A DNA stretch of 64,000 nucleotides, from contig DASYNP010000175.1 in assembly GCA_036008465.1 (NCBI GenBank), positions 1 to 64,000 on the forward strand. The letters are read 5' to 3'. Below are positions 51,134 to 58,832 of this stretch, piece after piece. Below the pieces are notes generated by a model that had not been told where the DNA came from, did no database searches, and saw nothing but the letters and a program-made list of their open reading frames with translations. Source of the stretch: DASPSM01 sp036008465. GTDB lineage: Bacteria; Planctomycetota; Planctomycetia; Planctomycetales; Planctomycetaceae. Each line of letters opens with the position of its first letter. Within the stretch, counting starts at the first letter, position 1. Made by a program: the position numbers and the translations under genes.

Positions 51134-52372
51134 ATGAGCATGCAATTGGAAGATCCCCGCGTCGTCGAGTTCGACGTGCGGACCGACGAGATGCTGGTCA
51201 ACATGGGCCCGCAGCATCCCAGTACGCATGGCGTGCTCAGGCTCTTGTTGCGGACCGACGGCGAAGTCGTCCATGAAGTGACGCCCCACATCGGCTACCT
51301 GCACCGTTGTGCCGAAAAGATCGGTGAGAACCTGGCGCCGCCCCAATGGATTCCGTACACCGATCGCATGGATTACCTGGCCGGGATGAACATGAATCTC
51401 GGCTTGGCGCTCGCGGTCGAAAAGCTCGTCAAGATGGAGTTGCCCGAAAAGGCAATGGTCCTCCGGGTACTCATCGCCGAGATGGGCCGCATCGCCAGCC
51501 ACCTGGTTGGGATGGGGGCATACGGGCTCGATCTCGGCAGTTTCAGCCCATTTTTGTACGCCTTTCGCGAGCGGGAGATTGTGCTGGACCTGTTCGAGGA
51601 GGCCTGCGGGGCGCGGCTGACTTATAGCTATCTCACGATGGGCGGCGCGACGCACGACTTGCCCGAAACGATCACCATCCCGCCCGGTCTGGCCTCGCTC
51701 TCGGGCAAATCGCCCAAGTTGACGCTTTCATGGATCGACGCGGCCACCTTGTTCCTCGATTGGCTCGAGCCGCGGATCAGCGAGTACCACAAGCTTCTGA
51801 CGCGCAATCAGATCTTCATCAAGCGGACTGCCGGACTCGGGATCCTCTCGCCGGAAATGGCGATCAGCTACGGCTGCACCGGACCTGTGCTGCGCGCCAG
51901 CGGGGTTGATTGGGACCTCCGCCGTGACGGCGATCCGATCTACACCAAGATGTACGAGGGCTATGAATTCGACGTGATTGTCGCGCCGTTTAAGGATGCG
52001 CCCCCGGAAGTCGTGCTCGGCGACAATTGGTGCCGCTTCTACGTGCGCATGCTCGAAGTCGTGCAGTCGATCCGCCTGGTGCGACAGGCGATCGCGAAGT
52101 ACCCGACGGCCAAAGGCGCGTTCCGCGTCCCCTATAAGATGAGCACCAAGCTCCCCAAGGACGAAGTCTATCTCGAGACTGAGTGCCCCCGCGGGCAGAT
52201 GGGCTTTTACATCGTGGGCAACGGCGAGGCCAATCCGCTCCGGGCCCGTGCCAAGAGTTCCTGCTTCTGCAACCTCTCGATCACCGGCCCAATCTGCAAA
52301 GATTTTCTTCTCGGCGACATCCCCGCCATCGTCGGCTCGCTCGACATCGTGATGGGCGAGATCGACCGGTAA
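51134..52372 (+). CDS. nuoD: NADH-quinone oxidoreductase subunit D
   Basis: The 412-residue subunit forms the quinone site with NuoB. Motifs are VNMGPQHPSTHGVLRLLL, PHIGYLHRCAEKIGEN, YTDRMDYLAGM, LGAGLDLG-type helix and RASGVDWDLRRDGDPIY. The C-terminus ends IPAIVGSLDIVMGEIDR as usual. The gene follows nuoC by 27 bases and ends the cluster, with an inverted repeat element downstream. Confidence 0.96.
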   Translation: MSMQLEDPRVVEFDVRTDEMLVNMGPQHPSTHGVLRLLLRTDGEVVHEVTPHIGYLHRCAEKIGENLAPPQWIPYTDRMDYLAGMNMNLGLALAVEKLVKMELPEKAMVLRVLIAEMGRIASHLVGMGAYGLDLGSFSPFLYAFREREIVLDLFEEACGARLTYSYLTMGGATHDLPETITIPPGLASLSGKSPKLTLSWIDAATLFLDWLEPRISEYHKLLTRNQIFIKRTAGLGILSPEMAISYGCTGPVLRASGVDWDLRRDGDPIYTKMYEGYEFDVIVAPFKDAPPEVVLGDNWCRFYVRMLEVVQSIRLVRQAIAKYPTAKGAFRVPYKMSTKLPKDEVYLETECPRGQMGFYIVGNGEANPLRARAKSSCFCNLSITGPICKDFLLGDIPAIVGSLDIVMGEIDR

Positions 52373-52402
52373 GCGCGTCGGGAATCTGAGAAGATTTGCC
52401 TT

Positions 52403-52506
52403 GGGTGCCACGGTTGAGCTTGCTCAACCGTGCTATTCCCCAAGCGAATGCGCTTCCCGCAAGCGCAAGAGCACGGCTGAGCCGAAGCGTCTCAGCCGTG
52501 GCACCC
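52403..52506. repeat. compound inverted repeat element after nuoD
   Basis: Two hairpins are nested in a larger dyad. CGGTTGAGC and GCTCAACCG (52411-52430) form the first, CACGGCTGAG and CTCAGCCGTG (52472-52500) the second, and the outer arms GGGTGCCACGG (52403-52413) and CCGTGGCACCC (52496-52506) pair perfectly. It resembles a REP/MITE-like intergenic element and may also reduce readthrough from the nuo operon. Confidence 0.75.
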
Positions 52507-52644
52507 GAGGGGCGCCGCTGTCGATTGTCCCCATCCGGCCGAAGAACCGAGAATTTCAAGACAGGATTGGGGCGCCCGTGCATCTAATCTGGGCGGGTGC
52601 GCGATAGTGATACTGCGCGAGGTCCCTTCACAGGACGATCAACC

Positions 52645-53877
52645 ATGACTTCTCGAACGGTCCTCCTCGCCCTTCTCCTTCTCAACGCCGGCCCGTCCTT
52701 TGGGGCGGAGAAAGTCTGGTTCCTGCGTGGGCACGTAGTTGATGAGGAGGGCCGTCCTGTCGCCGGAGCCTCGGTGACGACTGTTTGGAACGTCAACGGC
52801 ATTCCGCTCGAACAGTTGCGCAAAACGGAAAATGACGGCAAGGAACATCCGGAATACGCAATGAACGAGGGCAGGATGGAGCCCTTGGGAAATGCTCCCG
52901 CTCAGACGGATGCCAACGGTAATTATTCGATCGAGCTGCGATCGTCGAACGACTACAAGCTGATGGCCCTAGACAAGGAACGTAAACGCGGCGCGCTCAT
53001 CATCGTCGATCCGCGCCATCCGCCGACGCGCGCGGAATGCAAGCTGGTTCCGCTTGTCCACGTCTACGGTCGGATCCGCGTGGCCACCACCGGAAAGCCC
53101 ACACGGGATGTCACTGTCGTAGTCGGCCTGCCGCTGAATGAAAATGTCCCCTTGGGCGGTGATCGCCTCTGCATGTGTTCTTCGGCGAAGTCCCGCTTCG
53201 AGTTTTGGTTGCCTCCCGGCAACTATCAGTTCGAAGCGTTCGGCCACGATCCGCCACGGCTCGACTTAGCGGATCCGCACCCGATCAAAGTGCAGGCGGG
53301 CCAGCTAGAGTTCGATTGTGGAGTTTTCGATCTGACTCCCGCGTCACGTCTCATGTACCGTTTCCAGGACGCAAAAAAGGAAGGGACCTGGCGCGCCTAC
53401 ACCGAGAGGTACGGTCAGCCATGCCCCAACTGGCACGCCGTCGATGCGCGGGGAGTTCGCAAAGGCGAGCAGCCCGCCGATTTTCGTGGCAAATGGCTGC
53501 TCGTCTATTTCTGGGGAACGGGGTGCCCGCCCTGCATCGAGAGGTCGCTCCCCAAGCTGCGCGAGTTTTACGAGGCCCACAAAACGCACCGCGACCGCTT
53601 CGAGGTCGTCGCCATCTGCAGCGAAGTCGGTACCAAGATCAGAACGATGGCCGATTTCGACCGCGAAATGAAGCCGTTCGTTAAGGCAGTCTGGAACGGC
53701 AAAGAGTTGCCGTTTCCATTGCTCTTGGACAACACGCCGCAGAGCATGGAGAATTTTGGCGTGGAAATGTTCGGGACCACGCTCTTGATCGATCCGACCG
53801 GACGTCTCGTTCCCGGCGACGAACTGACGCTCGCGGCTATCCTGGAAGAGCACGACCGCAAAGCTCGCGGGGAGTGA
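52645..53877 (+). CDS. secreted redoxin (TlpA-like) with carboxypeptidase-regulatory-like domain
   Basis: The 410-residue exported protein has a signal peptide (MTSRTVLLALLLLNAGPSFG). An N-terminal beta-sandwich of the carboxypeptidase regulatory type is indicated by RGHVVDEEGRPVAGASVTT. The C-terminal thioredoxin-fold domain has WGTGCPPCIERSLPKLREFY, with a CxxC redox pair, and FGTTLLIDPTGRLV. It likely acts on thiols outside the cytoplasm. It is preceded by the nuo repeat element and converges with a DUF1080 gene. Confidence 0.85.
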   Translation: MTSRTVLLALLLLNAGPSFGAEKVWFLRGHVVDEEGRPVAGASVTTVWNVNGIPLEQLRKTENDGKEHPEYAMNEGRMEPLGNAPAQTDANGNYSIELRSSNDYKLMALDKERKRGALIIVDPRHPPTRAECKLVPLVHVYGRIRVATTGKPTRDVTVVVGLPLNENVPLGGDRLCMCSSAKSRFEFWLPPGNYQFEAFGHDPPRLDLADPHPIKVQAGQLEFDCGVFDLTPASRLMYRFQDAKKEGTWRAYTERYGQPCPNWHAVDARGVRKGEQPADFRGKWLLVYFWGTGCPPCIERSLPKLREFYEAHKTHRDRFEVVAICSEVGTKIRTMADFDREMKPFVKAVWNGKELPFPLLLDNTPQSMENFGVEMFGTTLLIDPTGRLVPGDELTLAAILEEHDRKARGE

Positions 53878-53960
53878 ATGCATCGTTCTGCCGGGCGACC
53901 GCAGTCCGGTCGGATGCGCGTCGCTAGCGCGAACCTGCAGCGGTCGTGCCGGGTGCCCCG

Positions 53961-54656
53961 CTACTTCAGCTCTCGAAGCTTGATGTTCTTGAACCAGCAT
54001 GGCGAGCCGTGGTCCTGCAGGCCGATGTAGCCGTGCTTCGGATGGTTCTTGTACGCGACGTCGAACTTGTGCGCAGTTTTGTCGGGTCGCAGGTTCGGCT
54101 CGGTGAATTTGTCGAGGTCGACGTTATTCACGATCTTGCCGTTGAGCTCAACGACGATCTCGGACTTATCGCACCTGATCAAAATGTGGTTCCACTGGCC
54201 GGTCGGCTTCGTCGCGTCGACGAGCACTGGGGACAGGTCGTAAATCGCTCCCGTGGCGTGGTACCCTTCCTTAATCCCATCGTCGATCGCAATCTCGATT
54301 CCGTTGTAGCCGACGTCTTTCCCTTTGCGCGGCGTGAGCGGAAACGTACGGACGAAAATGCCGCTGTTGCACTGCGGGGTCACCTTGAAGTCGCACTTCA
54401 ATTCGAAGTTAGAAAACTCCTTGTCGTAGACGAGCATGTAGGCTCCGCAGCGGTGCGGGTTGAGCGCCTCGCGGTCGACGCCCCGGTTGCTCGGTTTGCC
54501 GTCGCTGCGTATCCAGCCGTCCAAGGATTTGCCGTCGAATAAGAGGGTCCACCCGTCCCCTTTCTCTTCGGGCGTCAGTTCATTATCCGCCGATCGCGCG
54601 GGACTGGTCGATACACAGAACACGAGGCAAAGACCGGCGGCAAACAGTCGGGACAT
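53961..54656 (-). CDS. secreted DUF1080 (3-keto-disaccharide hydrolase-type) protein
   Basis: A 231-residue protein with signal peptide (ending PARS) and a DUF1080 domain: GWTLLFDGKSLDGWIRSDGK, FELKCDFKVTPQCNSGIFVRTF, YNGIEIAIDDG and GYIGLQDHGSPCWFKNIKL. The family has a concanavalin-like fold; some members hydrolyse 3-ketoglycosides. A strong GGAGG lies 7 bases before the ATG at 54656. It diverges from the PQQ-propeller gene across a 130-base gap. Confidence 0.92.
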   Translation of the reverse strand: MSRLFAAGLCLVFCVSTSPARSADNELTPEEKGDGWTLLFDGKSLDGWIRSDGKPSNRGVDREALNPHRCGAYMLVYDKEFSNFELKCDFKVTPQCNSGIFVRTFPLTPRKGKDVGYNGIEIAIDDGIKEGYHATGAIYDLSPVLVDATKPTGQWNHILIRCDKSEIVVELNGKIVNNVDLDKFTEPNLRPDKTAHKFDVAYKNHPKHGYIGLQDHGSPCWFKNIKLRELK

Positions 54657-54786
54657 GAGGGATCCTCCGAGAGTCCGGCGGGGCAAATTGTCATTCAAAC
54701 CACTGCTATCTACACATCTTGGACCGTTTGGTACAACCGTCGCCGATCCCCGTCTGAGCCGTGCCCGAACTCCGGGAGCGATACCG

Positions 54787-56124
54787 ATGATCCCGCGGAC
54801 GAGCTTTCTGCCCGTTGCAGCGTTGCTGGGTCTTCTGCTGTCAACTTGCGGTTCGCCCGGCCCTCTCACTAGCTCAGCCGCCGAGATCGTGACCGGTCGC
54901 TCCGGCAGTGTCGGGGGAGACTGGCCACGCTGGCGAGGTCCGCGGGGCGACGGGACTTGGATCGGCCCCAAACTTTCAGAACACTGGCCTGCCGAGTTGA
55001 AACTCCGTTGGCGTAAGCCGATCGGGGGCGGCTATGCGGGGGTGATTGTCGCCGGCAATCACGTCCTGCTTGCCGATCGGCAGACTGCTCCCACCGAGGC
55101 TGAACGAATCGTTTGTTACGACGCTCAGACGGGCGACGTGCATTGGACGCACTCCGACCCAGTGCATTATGGCCAGCTCGATTACGGGAATGGTCCGCGG
55201 GCTGCCCCCACTGTGTTCGATGGTCTGGTTTACGCGATGGGAGCCATAGGCAAGCTGAATTGCCTGGACCTCAAGACCGGGTCGGTACGCTGGTCGGCGA
55301 ATCTCGTGTCGAACTTCGACGGGCGGATGCCGACGTGGGGTTATGCCGCGTCGCCAGTGATTTTTCGCAATACGGTGATTGTCCATCCCGGCTCAGCCAA
55401 GGGTGCCAGTGTGGTGGCGTTGAATCGTCGAACGGGAAAAAAGGTCTGGGCCAGCCTCTCGGACGAGGCCACTTACGCCACGCCAATCCTGATCGAGCAA
55501 GCGGGCCGCGTACAGCTGGTCTGCTGGACGCCGTCACACATTCGCGGCCTCGACGCAGCCAGCGGAGACCCGCTTTGGGAACTTCCGTACGAAGTGACTT
55601 ACGGCGTCTCGATCGCCACGCCCGTTTACCATGCCGGCCTTGTCTTTGTGAGCGGCTATTGGGCGGGAGCCAAGGCTATTCGTCTGGATGCGAGCGGTCG
55701 GAAAGCCACTCTGGCATGGGAAGATGAGCGCACGCTCCGCGGACTGATGTCCCAGCCGCTGTGCCGCGACGGTTTCGGCTATCTGCTCGACAAGAATTTT
55801 GGCCTGACCTGCTTCGAGATGGCGACGGGCAACAAACTGTGGGCCGACGGACACCGCCTGACGGCTCGCGATACCAACCCGCAAGCCACGCTGGTTTGGA
55901 TCGGGGACAGTGACCGCGCGCTGGCCCTCAACGCGGCCGGCGAGCTGATCCTGGTCCGGCTCAATCCGAAAGGTTACACGGAACTGGCCCGCAGCAAAAT
56001 CATCGACGACACGTGGGCTCATCCGGCGTACGCCGGTTGTTGCGTCTACGCCCGCAACGATCATGAAATTCTGTGTCGAGAGCTGCCGGTCGAAAGCTCG
56101 CCGCCTAGTCGCGAGCGAAAATAG
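54787..56124 (+). CDS. exported PQQ-like beta-propeller protein
   Basis: A 445-residue exported protein with a hydrophobic N-terminus (AALLGLLLSTCGSPG) that may be a lipoprotein signal. The body consists of propeller blades of the PQQ-binding-like type: DWPRWRGPRGDG, YDAQTGDVHWT, LDLKTGSVRWSANL, LNRRTGKKVWASL and LDAASGDPLWELPY. No catalytic motif is visible and a scaffolding or sugar-oxidation role is typical of the family. GGGAG precedes the ATG. A DUF1080 gene follows on the same strand after 116 bases. Confidence 0.9.
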   Translation: MIPRTSFLPVAALLGLLLSTCGSPGPLTSSAAEIVTGRSGSVGGDWPRWRGPRGDGTWIGPKLSEHWPAELKLRWRKPIGGGYAGVIVAGNHVLLADRQTAPTEAERIVCYDAQTGDVHWTHSDPVHYGQLDYGNGPRAAPTVFDGLVYAMGAIGKLNCLDLKTGSVRWSANLVSNFDGRMPTWGYAASPVIFRNTVIVHPGSAKGASVVALNRRTGKKVWASLSDEATYATPILIEQAGRVQLVCWTPSHIRGLDAASGDPLWELPYEVTYGVSIATPVYHAGLVFVSGYWAGAKAIRLDASGRKATLAWEDERTLRGLMSQPLCRDGFGYLLDKNFGLTCFEMATGNKLWADGHRLTARDTNPQATLVWIGDSDRALALNAAGELILVRLNPKGYTELARSKIIDDTWAHPAYAGCCVYARNDHEILCRELPVESSPPSRERK

Positions 56125-56240
56125 ACAGCGCGCCGTCTGCTTTCCAAGCTCTGCGCGTCCGGCTATAGTGCAAAATGTCCTCAGTCCATCTCTTGGACAG
56201 GCCGTTCCACCCGCCAGATTCTCACCGGAGTCCGACATCC

Positions 56241-56936
56241 ATGCCCAAGCATTCACTCGCAGACCGACTCACCGCGGGCGCCTTGTGTGCCTTGTTGATT
56301 TTCACTTCGAGCAACTCTCGCGTCACGGCCTCACAAGAAGGGAAGGACGAACATCCCTGCAATTACCCGCCGAAATCGGCCGCCGACAAGGACGGTTGGA
56401 TATCGCTCTTTAACGGGAAGGATCTGACTGGGTGGAAGCTGGGAGACGCTGATCAAAGCAAGATTCATGTCGAGGACGGCAAGATCGTATGTGCCGGTCC
56501 CCACTCGCACGCCTTCACCGATTGGCAGTTCAAGAACTTCATCTTTGAGGCCGAGGTGATGACGCACCCGCACGCCAACTCGGGAATTTATTTTCACACG
56601 CATTTTCAGGCGAAGGGCTTTCCCAATACGGGCTACGAATCGCAGGTTAACGTGTCGCATCGCGACCCAGTCAAGACCGGCAGCCTGTACGAAGTCGTGA
56701 AGCTCTACAAAACTCCCGCCAAGGACGACGAATGGTACAAGCAGACGATCATCGTGCAGGGGAAGCACATCATCGTGAAAGTCAACGACGAAGTGGTCGT
56801 CGATTACACCGAGAAGCCCGAAGACGCTGCCAAGCGCCGGCAAAAGCTGAGCTGCGGCAGCTTCGCATTGCAGGCGCATGATCCGCGAAGCGTCACGTGG
56901 TACCGCAATATCCGCGTGAAGCCGCTCGCCGATTGA
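56241..56936 (+). CDS. secreted DUF1080 protein
   Basis: The 231-residue paralogue has a signal peptide (ALCALLIFTSSNSRVTAS) and the DUF1080 signature: GWISLFNGKDLTGWKLGD, FTDWQFKNFIFEAEVMTHP, ANSGIYFHTHFQAKGFP and SFALQAHDPRSVTWYRNI. The ATG at 56241 is preferred to 56175. It is separated from the other DUF1080 gene by the PQQ-like gene. A likely role is in carbohydrate binding or hydrolysis. Confidence 0.92.
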   Translation: MPKHSLADRLTAGALCALLIFTSSNSRVTASQEGKDEHPCNYPPKSAADKDGWISLFNGKDLTGWKLGDADQSKIHVEDGKIVCAGPHSHAFTDWQFKNFIFEAEVMTHPHANSGIYFHTHFQAKGFPNTGYESQVNVSHRDPVKTGSLYEVVKLYKTPAKDDEWYKQTIIVQGKHIIVKVNDEVVVDYTEKPEDAAKRRQKLSCGSFALQAHDPRSVTWYRNIRVKPLAD

Positions 56937-56960
56937 GCGGCACCGACATTTGCACCCTTC

Positions 56961-56983
56961 CACGCCGGCAAGTCGCCGGCGTG
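56961..56983. terminator. candidate terminator hairpin after the DUF1080 gene
   Basis: CACGCCGGC and GCCGGCGTG form a 9-base stem around a 5-base loop, 24 bases after the stop codon. No long T-run follows, so it could instead be a transcript-stabilising hairpin or dispersed palindrome. Confidence 0.5.
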
Positions 56984-57096
56984 TATGCTTTAAGCGTCCG
57001 TCGTTTTTACGCGAAGACGAGTTTCCGTGAATAGAATTGCTGAAATGGCTTTGAGTTTGCGACTCGCAACCGCGCGAGCCCGGTAGGGCCTCTCTC

Positions 57097-58296
57097 ATGA
57101 GCAGCAAATCCGTAGTTCTCACCGATCTGGCCGAAAACATCTGGCTCGAGGCATTCGAGCTGCGCGAATCGGCCGATTTGGGTTTGGCCGGCAGTTCCAA
57201 TTGGTCGATTCTCAAACGGACACTGCGGGGTGGGGTTTCCGGCGGCGTCGACGTGGTCGAGCTCAACAACGGCAAACTCTCCGTTTCGATTCTGCCGACG
57301 CGCGGCATGGGCCTTTGGCGGGGCCGATACGAGAACCTAGAGATCGGCTGGAATTCGCCCGTTAAGCGGCCGGTGAATCCCGCTTTTATCGACCTGTCGG
57401 ACCGGAACGGACTGGGCTGGCTCGCCGGGTTCAACGAGTTGCTTTGCCGCTGCGGGCTGTCGTCGAATGGCCCGCCGGGCGTCGACGCAATCGTGGACGC
57501 TACGGGCCAACGCAGCGAAACTCCTCTCACCTTGCACGGCAAAATCGCCAATTTGCCGGCACACCGCGTCGAAGTTCGGGCCGACTCGGCCGGCGATGGT
57601 CTGTTGGTCGTTCGGGGGGAAGTCGACGAATCCTCGATGTTCGGGCCGTCACTCCGGCTCTCAACGAGTTATGAGACAGTCCCCGGCTCGAATCGCCTGA
57701 CGATCCGCGATGAAGTTCGCAACCTGTCGGCTCGCTCACTGGAAATCCAGTTGCTCTATCATACGAACGTCGGCCGACCATTCCTGGACGCGGGAGCCAA
57801 ATTGGTTTTGCCCGTGCGGCAAGCCGTCCCCCGCGATCCGCGCGCCGCCGAAGATGTCTCCACGTGGCAAACCTATCGTGGACCCACATCCGGCTATACG
57901 GAGCAGTGCTACTACGCCGAACTGATCGGCGATGATCGCGAGCAGACGGTCGTGCTGTTGCGCAATGCGGCCGGAGATCGCGGGATAAGCGTGGAGTATG
58001 GCATCCGTGCACTCCCGTGCTTTACTGTCTGGAAGTGCACGCAGGCTGAAGCCGACGGGTATGTGACCGGGCTCGAGCCGGCGACGAATTTCCCAAATTT
58101 CAAGGCCTTCGAGCGCCGCCACGGCCGGGTTGTGACTCTCGCTCCGCAACAGTGCTATGCCACGCAACTCACGTTAATGGTCCACGCATCGTCCGCGGAG
58201 ATCGCGGCCGTCGAAAAGCGAATCAGTGAATTGCAGAACCGCGCCCACCCCATCGTGCACGAGCGGCCACTGCCGGCGTTTTCTCCGGCGTCATAA
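57097..58296 (+). CDS. DUF4432 (galactose mutarotase-like) protein
   Basis: The 399-residue cytoplasmic protein resembles the aldose-epimerase-like DUF4432 family: LSVSILPTRGMGLWRGRYEN, GWNSPVKRPVNPAFIDLSD, LGWLAGFNELLCRCGLSSNG and LHGKIANLPAHRVEV. The His in TLHGKI and the CRCGL strings are probably at the sugar site. The family acts on unknown sugars. It follows the DUF1080 gene by 160 bases. Confidence 0.82.
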   Translation: MSSKSVVLTDLAENIWLEAFELRESADLGLAGSSNWSILKRTLRGGVSGGVDVVELNNGKLSVSILPTRGMGLWRGRYENLEIGWNSPVKRPVNPAFIDLSDRNGLGWLAGFNELLCRCGLSSNGPPGVDAIVDATGQRSETPLTLHGKIANLPAHRVEVRADSAGDGLLVVRGEVDESSMFGPSLRLSTSYETVPGSNRLTIRDEVRNLSARSLEIQLLYHTNVGRPFLDAGAKLVLPVRQAVPRDPRAAEDVSTWQTYRGPTSGYTEQCYYAELIGDDREQTVVLLRNAAGDRGISVEYGIRALPCFTVWKCTQAEADGYVTGLEPATNFPNFKAFERRHGRVVTLAPQQCYATQLTLMVHASSAEIAAVEKRISELQNRAHPIVHERPLPAFSPAS

Positions 58297-58339
58297 GGGT
58301 GGCGGCGATCGAATTGACTCGAGGCGAAAAGAAGATCGC

Positions 58340-58384
58340 TTGACATCACAGACAAAATGTCTATTTTAGATAGACATCTTGTCT
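58340..58384 (+). promoter_or_regulatory. promoter with two BlaI-type operators
   Basis: TTGACA (58340-58345) and TATTTT (58362-58367) form a -35/-10 pair with 16-base spacing. Two copies of AGACA-N3-TGTCT, at 58350-58362 and 58372-58384, lie 22 bases apart, about two helical turns. The first sits between -35 and -10, the second just after. This fits repression by the BlaI-family product encoded immediately downstream. Confidence 0.85.
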
Positions 58385-58431
58385 GCGTGGTTGCAATTTA
58401 CTCGGCAACGCCCCGAAAGGATCTGCGCCCC

Positions 58432-58815
58432 ATGGCGAAACCTGCTCCTCACGTGACGGAAGCCGAGTTCGCCGTCCTCGCCGCTCTGTGGGACGAAGGG
58501 GACCGAACTGCCCGGGAGCTGACAGAACGGCTCTACCCCACTTGCACCGCCGCCGATGTGGCCACCGTTCAAAAGCTCCTGCAGAGACTGGAGAATAAGG
58601 CTCTCGTGCTGCGCGACCGAGCCCAGCGCATTCACCGCTTCACTGCGGCCGTCCCGCGGAAGCAGTTCGCAGGCGAGCAACTTTTGCAGTTAGCTGAAAA
58701 GCTCTCCGGAGGGTCGTTGACGCCGCTACTCGTGCATCTCGTCGAAAACAATCGCCTGAGCCGTCGCGAACTCGACGAGATGCGTGCCCTCCTTGAATCC
58801 CGAAAGCGACGCTGA
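58432..58815 (+). CDS. BlaI/MecI/CopY-family transcriptional repressor
   Basis: A 127-residue winged-helix repressor: VTEAEFAVLAALWDEGDRTARELTERL, then ADVATVQKLLQRLENKALV, and a C-terminal dimerisation region with LVENNRLSRRELDEMRALL. It should bind the operators just upstream and be cleaved or displaced on signalling by the M56 protein encoded 17 bases later. The start at 58432 has AAAGGA upstream; the longer ORF from 58357 reads through the operator. Confidence 0.92.
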   Translation: MAKPAPHVTEAEFAVLAALWDEGDRTARELTERLYPTCTAADVATVQKLLQRLENKALVLRDRAQRIHRFTAAVPRKQFAGEQLLQLAEKLSGGSLTPLLVHLVENNRLSRRELDEMRALLESRKRR

Positions 58816-58832
58816 GCGAAGGCGAGGTCGAG

